From the NCBI RefSeq assembly GCF_030272615.1, contig NC_081406.1:231064396-231128395 (forward strand): a stretch of 64,000 nt of DNA, written 5' to 3'. The DNA is from Cryptomeria japonica (Eukaryota > Streptophyta > Pinopsida > Cupressales > Cupressaceae). This document shows, piece by piece, positions 10,072 through 22,194 of the stretch. Position numbers and translations under genes: made by a program. Within the stretch, counting starts at the first letter, position 1; every line of letters starts with the position of its first letter. The notes under the pieces are model-generated. The model was not told the DNA's origin and did not search any database. It saw only the letters and a list, made by a program, of their open reading frames with translations.

Positions 10072-10640
10072 ATGTCCTTTCTTGCATGGAATTATCCTTC
10101 ATGCAAGTACATGTGTGTTCCTTGGTTAGGACCTATTCTTTGCTTAAAACGATACGTCTCTTATGAATAATCTCTCCTTAGGAAATGTGTGATCCTTCAT
10201 CACAATTTTTCTTTGTCATCTTTCTTAGGGAGCAAGGATGGCTTTTTCCTTATCTCTCCCCCTTTTAAAGATTACCACTTCTTTTGTGTTGCATTTTTCA
10301 TAACTTGATGTCCTTTCTTGCATGGAATTATCCTTTATGTGAGTACATGTGTGTTCCTTTGCTAGGATCTTTTTTTTTTTAAAATAGTATGTCTCTTATG
10401 AAAAATCCCTCTTTGGAAGTTATCTAATTCTTCTCATTGTCCCTTCAATTGGGGTGCATTTATCTTTCTCTCTTATCCTTTCTAAGGATCCACTTTTCCT
10501 TTGTTGAGTGGTGTTTTCTTATGATTTTATGTCATTGCTTGTGTGAAATTGTTTGCTCAAGGATTCTCTTGTATAGAGGTGTGTATCCTTGACTAAAACC
10601 TCTTTTGCACTTGGTAATGTATATCTATTATAAAATTACC
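10072..10640 (+). repeat. degenerate tandem repeat, about 225-base unit
   Basis: Two clear copies begin at about 10072 and 10298 (CATAACTTGATGTCC, then a matching stretch with GTACATGTGTGTTCC). A weaker third begins near 10518. The units are diverged and noncoding. Confidence 0.7.
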
Positions 10641-11059
10641 CCTCACATTGGGTCAAAGGTGTTTCATCTTTCATCAAGAATCCCTTTCACCTAGTAATAG
10701 GAGGAAGGTGTGCATTCTTGTTCCCACTTACCCTCCTTTGGAAGATGTTATGTTTGTTCAAGAAACTCTTCTTAGAGGTAGATGTCATTTCAGAAAAGAT
10801 CTCTTCTCCTCCAAGGATCCTCTCTACACTTGTTGCAATATACCTCTTTTTCAACTATCTTATCCTTACTTATAGAGTATTCCCCCTTTAGCTCGGATTT
10901 ATGAACATTGTTTCTTAAAGCGTATCTCCTTGGTGTTGAAGGTTGGGTATCCTTGCTTCTAGCTTCCTTAAGACATCAACATAGGGCTATGTTGGCATCT
11001 TAAAGGGGGGGGGGATTGTACCATAGCTTTGCATGTCTTAAACATAGTGTTCAAACTCG

Positions 11060-11370
11060 GAACCAGAGAAAACAAACTCTTATACAAGATGCTTCATGCC
11101 CAAAACCAGACAAAACATTAATATATGTCTTATATGGGGTGTTCATTCCTGATAACAAAGAGAACAAACTCTTACAAAGGATGTCCTCAAAAATAGACAT
11201 ATATTTGTCTTATATGGGGTTACACATTCTCGAAACCATAGAAAACAAACTCATGTGAAATGTTCCTGAAACTAGACATTCACCCCTTGGTATTTACATT
11301 TGAATTTGCATTATATGTCTTAAACAAATTCAAGAACACTCAAAAATAGAGTAAACAAACTCTTATACGA
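11060..11370 (+). repeat. degenerate tandem repeat, about 90-base unit
   Basis: AACAAACTCTTATAC or close variants recur at about 11071, 11162, 11244 and 11354, and a GTCTTATATGGGGT block recurs between the first three. The spacing varies between about 80 and 110 bases. Confidence 0.7.
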
Positions 11371-12002
11371 GGTGTTATATACTTGAAACCAGAGATCACT
11401 TGCACACACACACACACGAAGATGATTAGAACTAGAAAAACACAACTAAACTATTCCTTTTATCCTCCCTAGCATGGATCACCTAGAAAAACACATCTAG
11501 AGTGTGTATCCATGTCCTCTCTCATTATCCTTCCCATGAATTGCCTAGAAAAATACATCTATAATGTGTATCCATGCTCTCTCTTTCCTTATTCTCATGA
11601 ACTCTTAGTTTTTCTATTTGTAATTCATGGATGATGTGTGCTTTTCTCTTTCTTATGATCACTTGTGTTCTTGAGATGTCATTTTTCAAGAATGATATTA
11701 GTGGTTGAGACATTTTGATATTGAGGTCTTGTTTTTGATCTTTGTCTTTTGTGTTATGTGGTGTGTCTTTTTCTTTTTTTCTTTGTTTGTCTTTTTTTGA
11801 ATTTTTGTTTTTGTTTTTATTGTGTGTTCCCTTGTATGTGTTTGAGTGAGTTAAGATCCTAAGATTGAGGGCTTGGTTTCTCAAAAAAAGTGATGTCTTA
11901 TACTCCTTGTGATTATGCTCCTAGTTGCTCCTTTCTTCCAACTCCTTCATCTCTCTCTTTCATCTACCTTATCGCAAGTATTTGCATAAGCTCATACTGC
12001 CA

Positions 12003-12019
12003 TTAAAGTGGTGGCTAAA
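12003..12019 (+). other. polypurine tract before an LTR
   Basis: TTAAAGTGGTGGCTAAA precedes the LTR and corresponds to CTAAAGTGGGGGCTAAA before the 3' LTR of the 30534-38399 element. A polypurine tract here means internal element sequence lies to the left of this LTR. Confidence 0.65.
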
Positions 12020-13209
12020 TGTTGCGTCATAAATTGTCACTAGGCTAATTTACACCTCATGTTTGTGCCCTTACTTTAGCGCATCTGCCCATCATCTCCT
12101 ATTCATGCTCGTTGAGTGCCTTAACTCTAGTATTGATGCCATATGCACCTACCAAATGACTCTCTAGAGGGGTATCCTCCTCTCTAGGCCTAAATTTTGG
12201 TCCCTGATTAAGGAGGACTATGACGCTAGTGCCCTGGTCCCTCAATGGGGCCCAATTATCAAGAGTAAGGGACCTATCTCTCTGGCAGGAAATGAAATTG
12301 GTGGCTCTATATGATCATTGGATGTCAGCCTAATTGGTAAATTGAACTAGGATCCCCTATATAAAAGCATTTGATCAAATTTATTTCATTATAAGTCTCC
12401 ATATCCAAGCAATTGAGCATTCAAGCATTAAAGCATTCATCATTAAGCATCTTCAGAGATCTTCAAGGCTGCATACTCTTCATTCAACCATTGTGGAGCA
12501 AAATTATATCATTCATATGCAAGCATGTGTGTGTGATTAGGGTTTTGTCATGTTCATGTTGTTTCATACAATACATGTGATTAAATTCAAGAAGAAAATA
12601 ATCATTATCAGTCATTGCAGATTTGAGGTATATATTTCCATTGTTTATTTCAGTATTTGCAATATTTCATTCAAGGTTAATTCCTAAACTGGGGTTTGAC
12701 TTAGGCAAACCCCTATTCCCAACCTATTTTCCATTTTTTCTCTGTGTAGGAAGCAGGTATAGAGCTATGATCATCAAGATTAGCTTTATTTACAATGGCA
12801 AACAGGTTCCTCTTTGGACAACGAAAAGTGCGAAGGATGGGTGCGACAAGCATACTAGTCCTGACATTTCAAGAGATTCTTCTAGGAACATATATGAATA
12901 TTCAAGAGATTCTTCTAGGAACATATATGAATATTCTTGCATTACTCAGATCTAGGTTTGTGGCTCGATCCAACAATTGTAGCTCATTGTTCACACATAA
13001 TTACTTCAATTTTGACATATTTACCTCAATTTCAGCATTTTACAATTCAACTTAAAAGAGGGCAATTAATTCAAATCTAGTAAACCTAAAAAGGATTCTC
13101 AACCCTATCCTTGCTAGATCTATTGGGTTTAACCCTCTTTTAATATGATGATCCCTAAGTAACAATTAGTGGTTTTCATATATCTAATAGTGGAAACCCT
13201 CATTTTACA
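12020..13209 (+). repeat. decayed gypsy-like LTR
   Basis: It begins TGTTGCGTCATAAATTG, matching the TGTAGCGTCCTAAAATTG start of the 30534-38399 LTRs, and ends CATTTTACA where those end GCTTTACA. Shared landmarks in order are the ATTCAAGCATT repeats (about 12420), the AACTGGGGTTTGAC block (12683) and the AGAGGG / CCCTCTTTT blocks (13057, 13133). A TATA-like CTATATAAAAG lies at about 12356. At 1190 bases it is close to the 1253-1260 bases of the younger copies. Confidence 0.75.
12868..12933 (+). repeat. perfect 33-base tandem duplication
   Basis: Two identical 33-base units (12868-12900, 12901-12933) lie head to tail inside the old LTR. Perfect identity in an otherwise diverged LTR means the duplication is recent. 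Confidence 0.9.
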
Positions 13210-13261
13210 CCATTACATTTTCTACCTACAATTATGCAAACCCCCATTCCCAACCTACATT

Positions 13262-14867
13262 TCATAATGTTCATCTCCTATACCAATATATCATAATGTT
13301 CACCCTCATTATTCTCAACCTCCAACTGGCTACAATAACATTACTCCATCACAATCTAATATGTCAAATTCCAATCCATCCATTGAAGCCACTATCAATA
13401 ACTTAGCTCAAATTGTTTCCTTACAACAATAATTAGCTTTGTTAACCCAATCCAAGTTCAATGTTCCCACTTATGATGTAGCAATCCCATTATCTAATGA
13501 GATTATATGTGTGATTTCTCCCAAGAATGTGGAAATACCTCAATCAGAGCTATACAATGGAAAATGTCACCCTTTGACTCATGTGAAGATATTTCAAACC
13601 TTGTGTAGTGATTTATCTCATGATCAAAGACTTATTGCAAGATTATTTATTCAAACCTTTAAAGATGAAGCTTTGTAATGGTATTATTCTTTGCCTCCAC
13701 ATTCCATCACTTATTTTCAACAATTAGCTAATGTGTTAATTCAACAGTTTCAAAATAACATTGGTCATAAAATTACTTTGACTAATTTAATTTATTGTAA
13801 GAAAGGAGTTAAAGAAAAAGTAACTAATTTTATTGGTAGATATATAAACATTTGCATTCACAAATTGCTTATCATGTGCCTGATCAAGATGTTCAAAGAA
13901 TTTTCATTACTAATTTGCAAAAGGAAAATAGATATAAGCTTCAATTTTCATAATTTACCTCTTTCACGCAATTGTGTGTAGTGCTTTATAACTATTAGCT
14001 TCAAGTGAGACAATTTGAATCATGTCTTTCAATCGCTCTGGTTGATAAGAATGAGAGTTCTCAACAATCATTTCCAAAATTTAGCGAACACAACATATGT
14101 TTATTCTCTATTGATCTACAAAAGTCTATCAATTTAATTCTTGAGCATTCTTACATCCTAATGATGGATCATAGAGTGTGATCCGAAATGTTGATGCAAA
14201 AAATTACACACAATCAAACCAAAAGCATTAACTAGCAACTATCATGGATTGTGGAAAAATAATTTGTTTCAATGATAACTCTTCCAACAACATCAACACA
14301 CAAGTGGCAACCACAATGTCAGGAGTTTCCCCTTTATCCAAATACTTTAGAAAATAATTAACTCCTCTTTCTAAGTCTTTTCATAGTATAATGATGAGGT
14401 TGATTAATGCTAATGTGTTGAAAATTCCTTCTATCAAACCTATAGATACCTCTACGCCTCTAGCACCTTAGTATGATCACAAAACCTTTTGCCAGTACCA
14501 TCATCAAGTAGGTTACAATACTAAGAAGTGTTATAAACTAAGGTATAAGATTCAAAACCTTATCGATAAAACCGTTAAATATATAGGTGGTGTGAATGAT
14601 AAAGGAAACGAATCCATAGCACCTCCTTCTCAAAACCTCCAAATCTTCTCCATTTTTTTGCCTTCTCACTCTACCAATGTTGTTGATTCTAAGCCAGTTG
14701 CATTATTTCCCATTGAATTTGATGTGGAGTCTAATAATGTTGTGGACCTCATTAAAAAACCTAAACCTAAACCAGTATTATACATCACCTTTGATCCTAG
14801 TGAGACTATTTTTGCACCTGATGGAGCATTATACATTACTATGAAGATTAAAGACAAACTCTCATGA
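13262..14867 (+). pseudogene. decayed gypsy-like gag
   Basis: In broken frames this matches the gag part of the intact ORF at 32975-35959, from its residue of about 215 onward. Parallels include the NNLAQIVS segment (about 13390), the ELYNGK-PLTHVK segment (about 13550) and the QQFQNN segment (about 13745). A stop at 13676 and frameshifts near 13860 and 13980 break it. The zinc knuckle near 14490 has its Gly-His changed to Gly-Tyr. The leader and about 215 N-terminal codons present in the intact relative are missing between the LTR end and 13262. The protein would have been the particle protein. Confidence 0.75.
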
Positions 14868-15624
14868 GGATTCTCATTGATCTAGTAAGTATGGTGAATG
14901 TTATTACTGAAGAATGTATTTTTACTCAGCAATTGTATCAAGTTGCATAAGATAAATCTGATGTTATGTTCAAGGTGTATGATTATTTATCTTTCCCTAC
15001 TATTGGTTCTATTACTCTTCTTGTTGAGGTTGGTACTAAGTGCTTCGATGTTACCTTTCCTATTATTCCTACATTAGATCAATTTAATGTTAATTTCGGA
15101 CCTCCTTGGCTCTCTTCCATGAAATTTATTCCTTCTGCAATCCATAAATGTTTGATGTTCCCTTATAAAGGTTATATTTTCAAGATTAATCATAGCCTTT
15201 ACCAACCCACAATGAAGTGTGGAAATTTCACTCTTAATTACTTTTGGCCTAAAAAACATGAACCTTTAAATCCATGAGATGATATTCTTTTTTCCATCTT
15301 ATCAAAAATATAAAAAATGACATGATATCAACCTTAAGTAAACCTAGAGACCCTTCACCCAAAGATATTCCTCCTCATCATTCTAGACCTGGTCCTCTTC
15401 CTACACTTTCTATTCCTCCTATATATGTTGTGGTCCCACCTCACATATTTTATAAATAAAAATTCCCATCATCTGGTATCTCTCAACCTAACGAGGTTTC
15501 TTTTGTTCCTCTCCTTGTTAGGGAAGAAAAAAATCTTATGTTGATTGATCCTAAACCTTTTCAAGTCTCAAGTAAAACTAAAAGAAATCATTGTGTGAGA
15601 GAACACCAAAAAAGACATCATGCC
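14868..15624 (+). pseudogene. decayed retropepsin-like domain
   Basis: After a frameshift at about 14860 the frame reads Ile-Leu-Ile-Asp-Leu-Val-Ser-Met-Val-Asn-Val-Ile (Asp at 14879), then the PTIGSITL strand and the PWLSSMK and IHKCL segments up to about 15275. These parallel the intact ORF residue by residue. The Asp is followed by Leu-Val and not by the Gly-Gly or Ser-Gly of active retropepsins; the intact relative has Pro-Ser. Broken Pro-rich sequence follows to the copy A insertion at 15625. Confidence 0.7.
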
Positions 15625-16425
15625 TGTTAGGATTCCCACAAATACTGAGAGGTGGGGGGGTGAATCAGTATCTAACCGGTTATAAGATTTTCTTAACTTA
15701 AAACATGTAAAGCATATCAATATTGTATACCAGTAAACAAGAAATAATGCAATAAACAGAGATAACAACAACCACATAAAAAACACACCATAACACAGTA
15801 GTTTAATGAAGAAACCCGGTGTGGGAAAAACCTCGGTGGGATTTGTGACCCACAATATTCACTTACTGGCCAATAAGAGAATATTACTGCTACAAGAGGG
15901 GCCTGCACATGCAGGAAGGCCAAGTGCCTAGAGCTCACTGCTCAATTACAAAATGGGAAGTCTCACTGACTTACAAAATGGATTATATAAATCCAATGTC
16001 TTGTACTACTTCAAAATAGCATCTACTATGCTAGATCTAGTACTGGTTTATAGCTCCGCTTCATACATAAACCCTTAAACTATAATTCGCATAATAGGTC
16101 TGCCTTATTTCGCCTATATATTTCCTTCCATCTATTTCAAAATGTTCTATAATGATCTCTTATTTATATGAGTCATTTTACAACTTGCCAAGTTGGCTTA
16201 CATTGATTTTACAATAATTAACAAAATATATTACAAACAAAATTCTTGTTGTCTTCTGTGCCGGTATGCTTCCTTTTACTATCGGTGGTCTTTGTGCCGG
16301 TGTATAGTCTGTCTTTGCTGGTGTCGGTAAATTGTCTTGCTGATGTCATAGGATAGTAAGGTTGCCATTAATGACAAAACCTTCAATCACCTACAATATC
16401 TCATTGGAGTGTTCATTTACCAACA
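15625..16425 (-). repeat. 3' LTR of copy A
   Basis: 801 bases, TGTTAG...CCAACA on the plus strand, paired with 21393-22194. A G-run at about 15653-15660 (C-run on the coding strand) lies close to the LTR 3' end. CCGGT pentamers are frequent. Confidence 0.9.
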
Positions 16426-16440
16426 ATCTCCCCCTTTGGC
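16426..16440 (-). other. polypurine tract of copy A
   Basis: On the minus strand the sequence reads GCCAAAGGGGGAGAT directly before the 3' LTR; it would prime plus-strand synthesis. Copy B has AAAGGGGGATAT at the same place. Confidence 0.85.
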
Positions 16441-16659
16441 ATTGATGGCAACACTCATGAGAAAAATCCAAAAATTGTTATCCAAAAGAGTCTGTCGGAA
16501 TTGTCTTACCAAAAATTTGTGTACCAAAAGAATATGTGCTCCCCCTGAGCTGATGAGTCATTTGCTGGTTATTTTTCTCATTCCACTACTCCCCCTTTGG
16601 CATCAATGACAAAGGTTGTCAAAGTGTCAATGAGTGTGGTTTCCTGTTTCATCCTTGTA

Positions 16660-19600
16660 ACCGGTTGGTTACAATCTAAAAAAGATCTACCAAAACAAGA
16701 TTTAGGCTCTCAATGAACTATTTGTTGTCTTTTATTGCAGCCTCAGTCCTCTGAATTGTACCAGTGAGGTGTTGCATTTGCTCTGCCGGTGTTTTATGTC
16801 CTTGAATCAAAGCATCATATATTTATTTTCTTAAGGAGGCAAGGTAGTCCAATTTTGGACTAAGTCTCCATTTTAGATCTTTAGTCTTTCCTTTTATTAT
16901 TTTCTTCTCTCTTTCCAACTTTAGTAGTTCTTCTTCAAAACCTGTTATTTTCTGCTCAAAAACTGATAATGAATCAGATGAATTAATGAAGTTATCAGCT
17001 AGTTGATTTATTTCCTCCTGTACCTTGCTGATTTTCTTGTCTATATCTACTGTCAAAAAGTTAGTTTTACATGTATCCTGGTACAAAGTTTTAAATTCCT
17101 TCAGTGTACTACATAGTTCCGGTAAAAGAGTGTCAAATTGTCTTGTACACTTCTTTATTTCCTCCTCAAAGAATTTGTGTTTTTATTTCTCTAGTCTCTC
17201 CTTGAATGATTCCTCTTTTATTTGTTCAACTATCATGGTATTGTTAGTAATATATTTAGACAAAGTGTCAAGTTGACCTAAAGAATCTTTATTATCTATA
17301 TTACACTTAGGTGCTATCATTTTCAAAATTGGAATTGTGTCATCAATTGCCTTGTATGCTTGTGAGCTACACTTTGTTATCTTCTTGATGGAATCCAGAA
17401 GAACTTCTGTTACATTAGTTGGTTTGAATTCTGCATTTGATGAACCAACAATCTGTATTCCATTAGTGGGAGCAATTTCCTTGTGGTGACCTTTGGTAGG
17501 TCAGTTTGTGTTTCCATTTCTTTAAGCAAAGGTTTGGATTGCTCAGCTGATGTTGGTGGCATTGTCTCTATATGAACCTATTGCTATGATGGAGCCTGTT
17601 GTTCTGCCTATTGTTCAGTGTTATCATCTGTCGGTTTACCTTATGTACCATCTGTTACCGGTGGCTCACTAGCCATATCTGTTTTCCCAATTGTATCCTT
17701 ATCTACGACAATATTAACTTTTTGTGTGTCAATGTCAACTGTATATAACACCTCAGAATTGGGATTTGTGTCCTCTTGTGGTATGTCCATACTCTCACTA
17801 GCCGGTTGATTTTCAGTGGTAACTACCGGTGGAGTATCCAAAGGCGGTGGGGATAGATTATCTGTTATTTTTATGCTAGGTGGTCCACCAACCTTATCTT
17901 TTCCTTTATCCTTATCCTTTTGGTATGCTTTGATGGGTTTAGGATTTCTATATTCTTCCTGCTTTTCTTTCTCTACAAGGAATATGTCCCATGCATTAGA
18001 TGTTTCCTTTGCAACCTCATTCACTCTACCAACCATAAGTGCTATATGCTGGTGTGTAGTTGAGAATACTGACCGGTTAGCCTCTAAGATTAGTTTATCT
18101 ATCTCATTTGGTGAGTTAACTGGATATACAACAAGAATTTTTTCAATTTTTATTTTCTTATCAAGCTCTACAACAACTTGCCTTCTAGCTTCAAGTCTTT
18201 TGAACAATTATGCCGGTAATTCGTCCACAACTTGCATTAGAAATTTCTTGTAAATGTCCAAGTGTAGGATTACACTATTTTCAACTTTTTCCTTGTCATC
18301 AGTTGATAATGAATCATACAATTTATTGATGTTTTTCAGCTTTCCATCCTCTGTTATTTCATTTAGAAGTTTTCCAATGGGAGCAGTGGTTTGTTGAGTC
18401 TTCTTCTAGTGTGTTAACTTCTTCTTTGGAGTTAATTTTCTAGCTATGGGCCTTACTGCCTGTTGTTTCTATCTGGTTCTTCTAGGAGAAGGTGTAGATA
18501 CCGATGAAGGTTTCCTTTTTCTCACAACTCTTTTAAATTTAGCTGGTATATCACTTTCTGAAGAATTTCCAACTGGTGAAAGGTGAGATTTCGGTTGAAG
18601 TGTTTCTAACTCATCTTCAGTAATACCAGTTTGTTTGAGTACATCATCCTTAATAGCTTTTGCTTGCCTGGATCCTCTTCTAACTGTTGCTTCAACCTTC
18701 TTAACCCTTTTCTTTGATTGGATTTGATTTTCAATAGTCTCAGCACTGCCAAATACCTCTTCTTTAGGTTCCTTGGGTGCTTCCAGGAGGGCTTTTGCAT
18801 ATGTTTCAATTATGTGGTCATCAGTTTCATAACCCATTTCAGTAACCCAAATGGTTCTTGGGATAACTTCCTCCATCCAAATCTCATCCTTCTTAATAAC
18901 AAAGCATATTTCATCCTTATACTTATTTACAATTACTTGTGATAATCTGACTCTGGTATTCTTTCGAGCCTTTAATGCCTGAAAGTACTCATTTATATTC
19001 TTTTCTCTGTTTTCACCCATGTTATTTAGTAAATCAGACAATTGTTTGCCTACCGGTATATCAAAACCAAGATTTTTATTACTGATACCAGGCACTTGTT
19101 TTGTTATGTGCAACATTAAACAGACAAGTAGGTTTCAAAATATAAATGTCCCCTTTTTGTCTTTCTTTGTCTTTCCAAGATTATCAATAAGTTCATCTTT
19201 CAACCATTCACACACATCTATTTTTGCATTATCATTAATCATGTCATAGGCACTCTTTATGCATAGGCTAGAGAGTGAATTTAACCTATTTGCATGTGTG
19301 GTTTTGTAGCCTAAGATCATATTGATGAATTTGACATTGATATTTGTTACATCATTTACCCTTAAAGATCTCTTATCAGATGTTGCACTTGTTAGGTTAA
19401 TCACTAGGTCATTTGAGACCTTTGTCTTATCAGGTTTGTTACCGGTGGAAGGTAACCCTGTCACAACTCTTACTGCCTCTCTAGTGATTTTGTGAACTGA
19501 GTCTAACCAGAATAATGCACCATGTACCCTGCTTAATACTATCCTTATAAAATCCTTAGGAAAATCCAGAATACTGAGAATTTCAGTGAAACCTAGGGTT

Positions 19601-19881
19601 TCTACTATCTTGTGTTCAGGTTTAACATTATCGGAATCATCACAGATTACTGATTTATACATGTTCTTGATTTCCTCATCATCTAATTCTTCTATGTGAT
19701 AGTGAATATACATTCTAGGGTCTTCAATAAAAACTACTCCTTTAGGGATTTGAGAAAAAGCACCAACATTATCATCTTTCTTAGCAATTTCAGGAACTAA
19801 CTGAAATACGGGTCTAGGGCGTTTAATCACTTCAACAACAATAGGGTTTTCTATGAATTTAGGAATAGATGAAGAAGCCAT
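16660..19881 (-). pseudogene. ORF2 of copy A, function unknown
   Basis: The start is the ATG at 19881, where the protein reads Met-Ala-Ser-Ser-Ser; the frame is open for 57 codons upstream but that part is not shared with copy B. The frame runs to about 17641 with single stops near 19135, 18466, 18404 and 18208, then decays; a fragment at 17086-16823 matches the copy B C-terminus. Segments conserved with copy B include KPEHK-ETLGF, RIVLSRVHG, SLRVNDV, MILGYKTTH-NRLNS, CIKSAYDM, IDVCEWLKDELIDNL and CFVIKKDEIWME. A Lys/Arg/Pro-rich middle (about 18470-18700) and a coiled-coil C-terminus follow. By eye about two thirds of residues match in the N-terminal part. I do not recognise the family. The RITREAVRVVTGLP-type segment faintly recalls plant transposon-associated domains, too weakly for a call. 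Confidence 0.6.
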
Positions 19882-20184
19882 GATTATAATACTTTTATCT
19901 GCCTTAGGAATGATTTCTTGATGAGTTGCTTCACTTCTTTGCCCAAAAAGCCTTTGCTCTAGAATTTTCGCGCTCTCAAAGGTTTGAATGCTCAGTGAAA
20001 TAAAATTGGAGACAAAACATTGTTTTATAATGTTAATTTTGCCAACCACCAAATTTAATGCTTGTCCATTAAGTAATGACTTAACTTATCTGTCGGTATA
20101 GAAGTAATTTCAACTTCTCACCATCAACTGAGGGAATAATAGCATGTTTCACATTTGATTGCCAAACCCTCAAGGGAATTTTCT

Positions 20185-21321
20185 TCAGTTAGATGAAGAG
20201 TCTCCTACCGGTGGAGTGTTACTCTCTTTTTCTGGTGGAGTGTTACTCTGTTCTATCGGTGGAGGAGTGTTCCTATCACCATTTAGATTTGATTTCCTGA
20301 TCCATTGTTTTGAGAATTCTTGCTTTACTTCTTCAACCTTTTCTTTACCTTTCAAACTAGGACCTTTGTTATTTACCAGTGAGGACTTGCTTCTACAAAA
20401 TTTTGCAATATGTCCAATCTTGTTACAAGCATAACAAGTCACATTATTTTTCTGAATAGGTTTTCCATAACCTATGCTGGTTTGTGTTCTGCATTGATTA
20501 GATAAGTGTCCAAATCTTCCACAAACATAACATCTTACATTCATTCTACAATTTTCTGAATTATGACCAACTTTGTTGCATTTTGAACATTGACCGGTGG
20601 GTGTATTGGTATTCTGATAATTTCTAGATCTGCATTTCTTTTCTCTATGACCATACCTGTTACAGTTAAAGCATTTTCCATTAAATTTATAAGCAGGAGG
20701 TTGTCTTGCCGGTTTGCCTTGATCCTGTGTGTTTGCAGTACCAAAGCTTTCACCAGCTTCAAAGCCAAGACCATTAGTGTCACCATTAGGTTTCTGATTC
20801 TTCAACAAGTCACCAAGTTCTTCTGAGCTTTTCTTGAATTTTTCTTTATGTTGATTTGCAACAGCCAGTTCTCCTTCCAAGATACCTTTTTGCCTCATGA
20901 GTTCATTTGAGTCATTCTATGCATGCATCAGGTCTATCTTTAACGTATCATTTTCATAACTAAGTCTTGTGTTTTCATTTGCAACATTATTCGGTCTTCT
21001 AGTCAAGTCTTCTTCATTATTCTTTCTATCTTCAATTTCTTTACAAAATCTCATAGTCATATCCTACATCTCATTCTTTGTTGTCATGTTTTCTTGTTTT
21101 AGCTTATTCATCAGATCACTAAGAGTTTCCTTTTCATCATTCTCATTTTGCATCTTTTCACAAAGTTCTCTTCTCTTGTTCCTTGCAATGGTAAGATTTT
21201 CTTGAAGTGCTTGAATAATATCCTATGCAGCCTTTAGATCATCTTCAAGTTTGATATTTTTTAATTTATCTGCATCATAGTCTGAGAGAGTTGCTTCTAA
21301 TTGCTTCATCAGGTTTTCTAT
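20185..21321 (-). pseudogene. ORF1 of copy A, coiled coil with four CCHC knuckles
   Basis: The expected start at 21321 is ATA where copy B has ATG. The frame then runs to the stop at 20185 with in-frame stops near 21225, 21063 and 20920. The first half is Lys/Glu/Asn-rich and predicted coiled coil. From about 20700 to 20390 there are four knuckles of the form C-X2-C-X4-H-X4-C, beginning CFNC, CSKC, CYVC and CYAC. A basic linker and a Pro/Thr tail with repeated NTPP follow. Such proteins bind nucleic acid; here it probably acts as a gag-like RNA-packaging protein. No UBN2 or Retrotrans_gag fold is apparent, so calling it gag rests on position and the knuckles. Confidence 0.7.
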
Positions 21322-21378
21322 CTCTACCAGTGTCAAGATCTTCCTCAAGTTGTTAGGCTTCTGAAAATAGAAGACCAA

Positions 21379-21390
21379 GCTCTGATACCA
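21379..21390 (-). other. primer-binding site of copy A
   Basis: The minus strand reads TGGTATCAGAGC two bases after the 5' LTR end, the perfect plant copia iMet PBS. Confidence 0.9.
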
Positions 21391-21392
21391 AT

Positions 21393-22194
21393 TGTTAGGA
21401 TTCCCATAGATACTGAGAGTGGGGGGGGTGAATCAGTATCTAACCGGTTATAAGATTTTCTTAACTTAAAACATGTAAAGCATATCAATACCGTATACCG
21501 GTAAACAAGAAATAATGCAATAAACAGATATAATAGCAACCACATGAAAAACACACCATAACAGAGGTAGTTTAAAGAGGAAACCCGGTGTGGGAAAAAC
21601 CTCGGTGGGATTTGTGACCCACAATATTCACTTACTAGCCAATAAGAGAATATTACTGCTACAAGAGGGGCCTGCACATGCAGAAAGGCCAAGTTCCTAG
21701 AGCTCACTGCTCAATTACAAAATGGGATGTCTCACTGACTTACAAAATGGATTATATAAATCCAATGTCTTGTACTACTTCAAAATAGCATCTACTATGT
21801 GAGATCCAGTACTGGTTTATAGCTCTGCTTCATACATAAACCCTTGACCTATAATTCGCATAATAGGTCTGCCTTATTTCGCCTATATATTTTCTTCCAT
21901 CTATTTCAAAATGTTCTATAATGATCTCTTATATATATGAGTCATTTTACAACTTGCCAAGTCGGCTTACAATGATTTTACAATAATTAACAAAATATAT
22001 TACAAACAAAATTCCTATCATCTTTTGTGCCGGTATGCTTCCTTTTACTGTCGGTGGTCTCTGTGCCGGTGTAGAGTCTGTCTTTGCTGGTGTCGGTAAA
22101 TTGTCTTGCCGGTGTCATAGGATAGTAAGGTTGTCATCAATGACAAAATCTTCACTCACCTACAATATCTCATTGGAGTGTGCATTTTCCAACA
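21393..22194 (-). repeat. 5' LTR of copy A
   Basis: 802 bases, nearly identical to 15625-16425 apart from scattered substitutions and a one-base difference in the G-run. It ends on the plus strand in CCAACA followed by the ATGCC duplication. Confidence 0.9.

Larger units (their letters stand above)
9742..12019 (+). other. 3' part of an old gypsy-like element
   Basis: The first codons complete the zinc knuckle begun at 2257. No protease or other coding region follows. The last 45 bases before 12020 resemble the end of the internal region of the element at 30534-38399, including the polypurine tract. In between lie two families of degenerate tandem repeats and a G-run at about 11007-11015. A (CA)n run lies at 11404-11416. 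Confidence 0.5.
15625..22194 (-). mobile_element. pol-less LTR element with two ORFs, copy A
   Basis: The ends are fixed by perfect ATGCC target duplications (15620-15624, 22195-22199), LTRs of 801 and 802 bases, an iMet-type PBS and a polypurine tract. Read on the minus strand it encodes ORF1 (coiled coil plus four CCHC knuckles) and a long ORF2 with no domain I recognise. I find no protease D-S/T-G, integrase, RT YxDD or RNase H motif in any frame. The PBS type points to copia machinery for mobilisation. Copy B at 47388-55302 has the same layout. The element sits inside the decayed gypsy element, so it is younger than that. Confidence 0.85.

Noticed and set aside
12623..13055. Small open frames of 110 and 86 codons
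   Set aside because: They lie inside the old LTR at 12020-13209, and the in-frame repeat comes from a DNA duplication.
15568..15938. Minus-strand open frames resembling each other at 15568-15938 and 21345-21707
   Set aside because: They are in the LTRs of copy A; hydrophobic composition alone is not evidence of a membrane protein.
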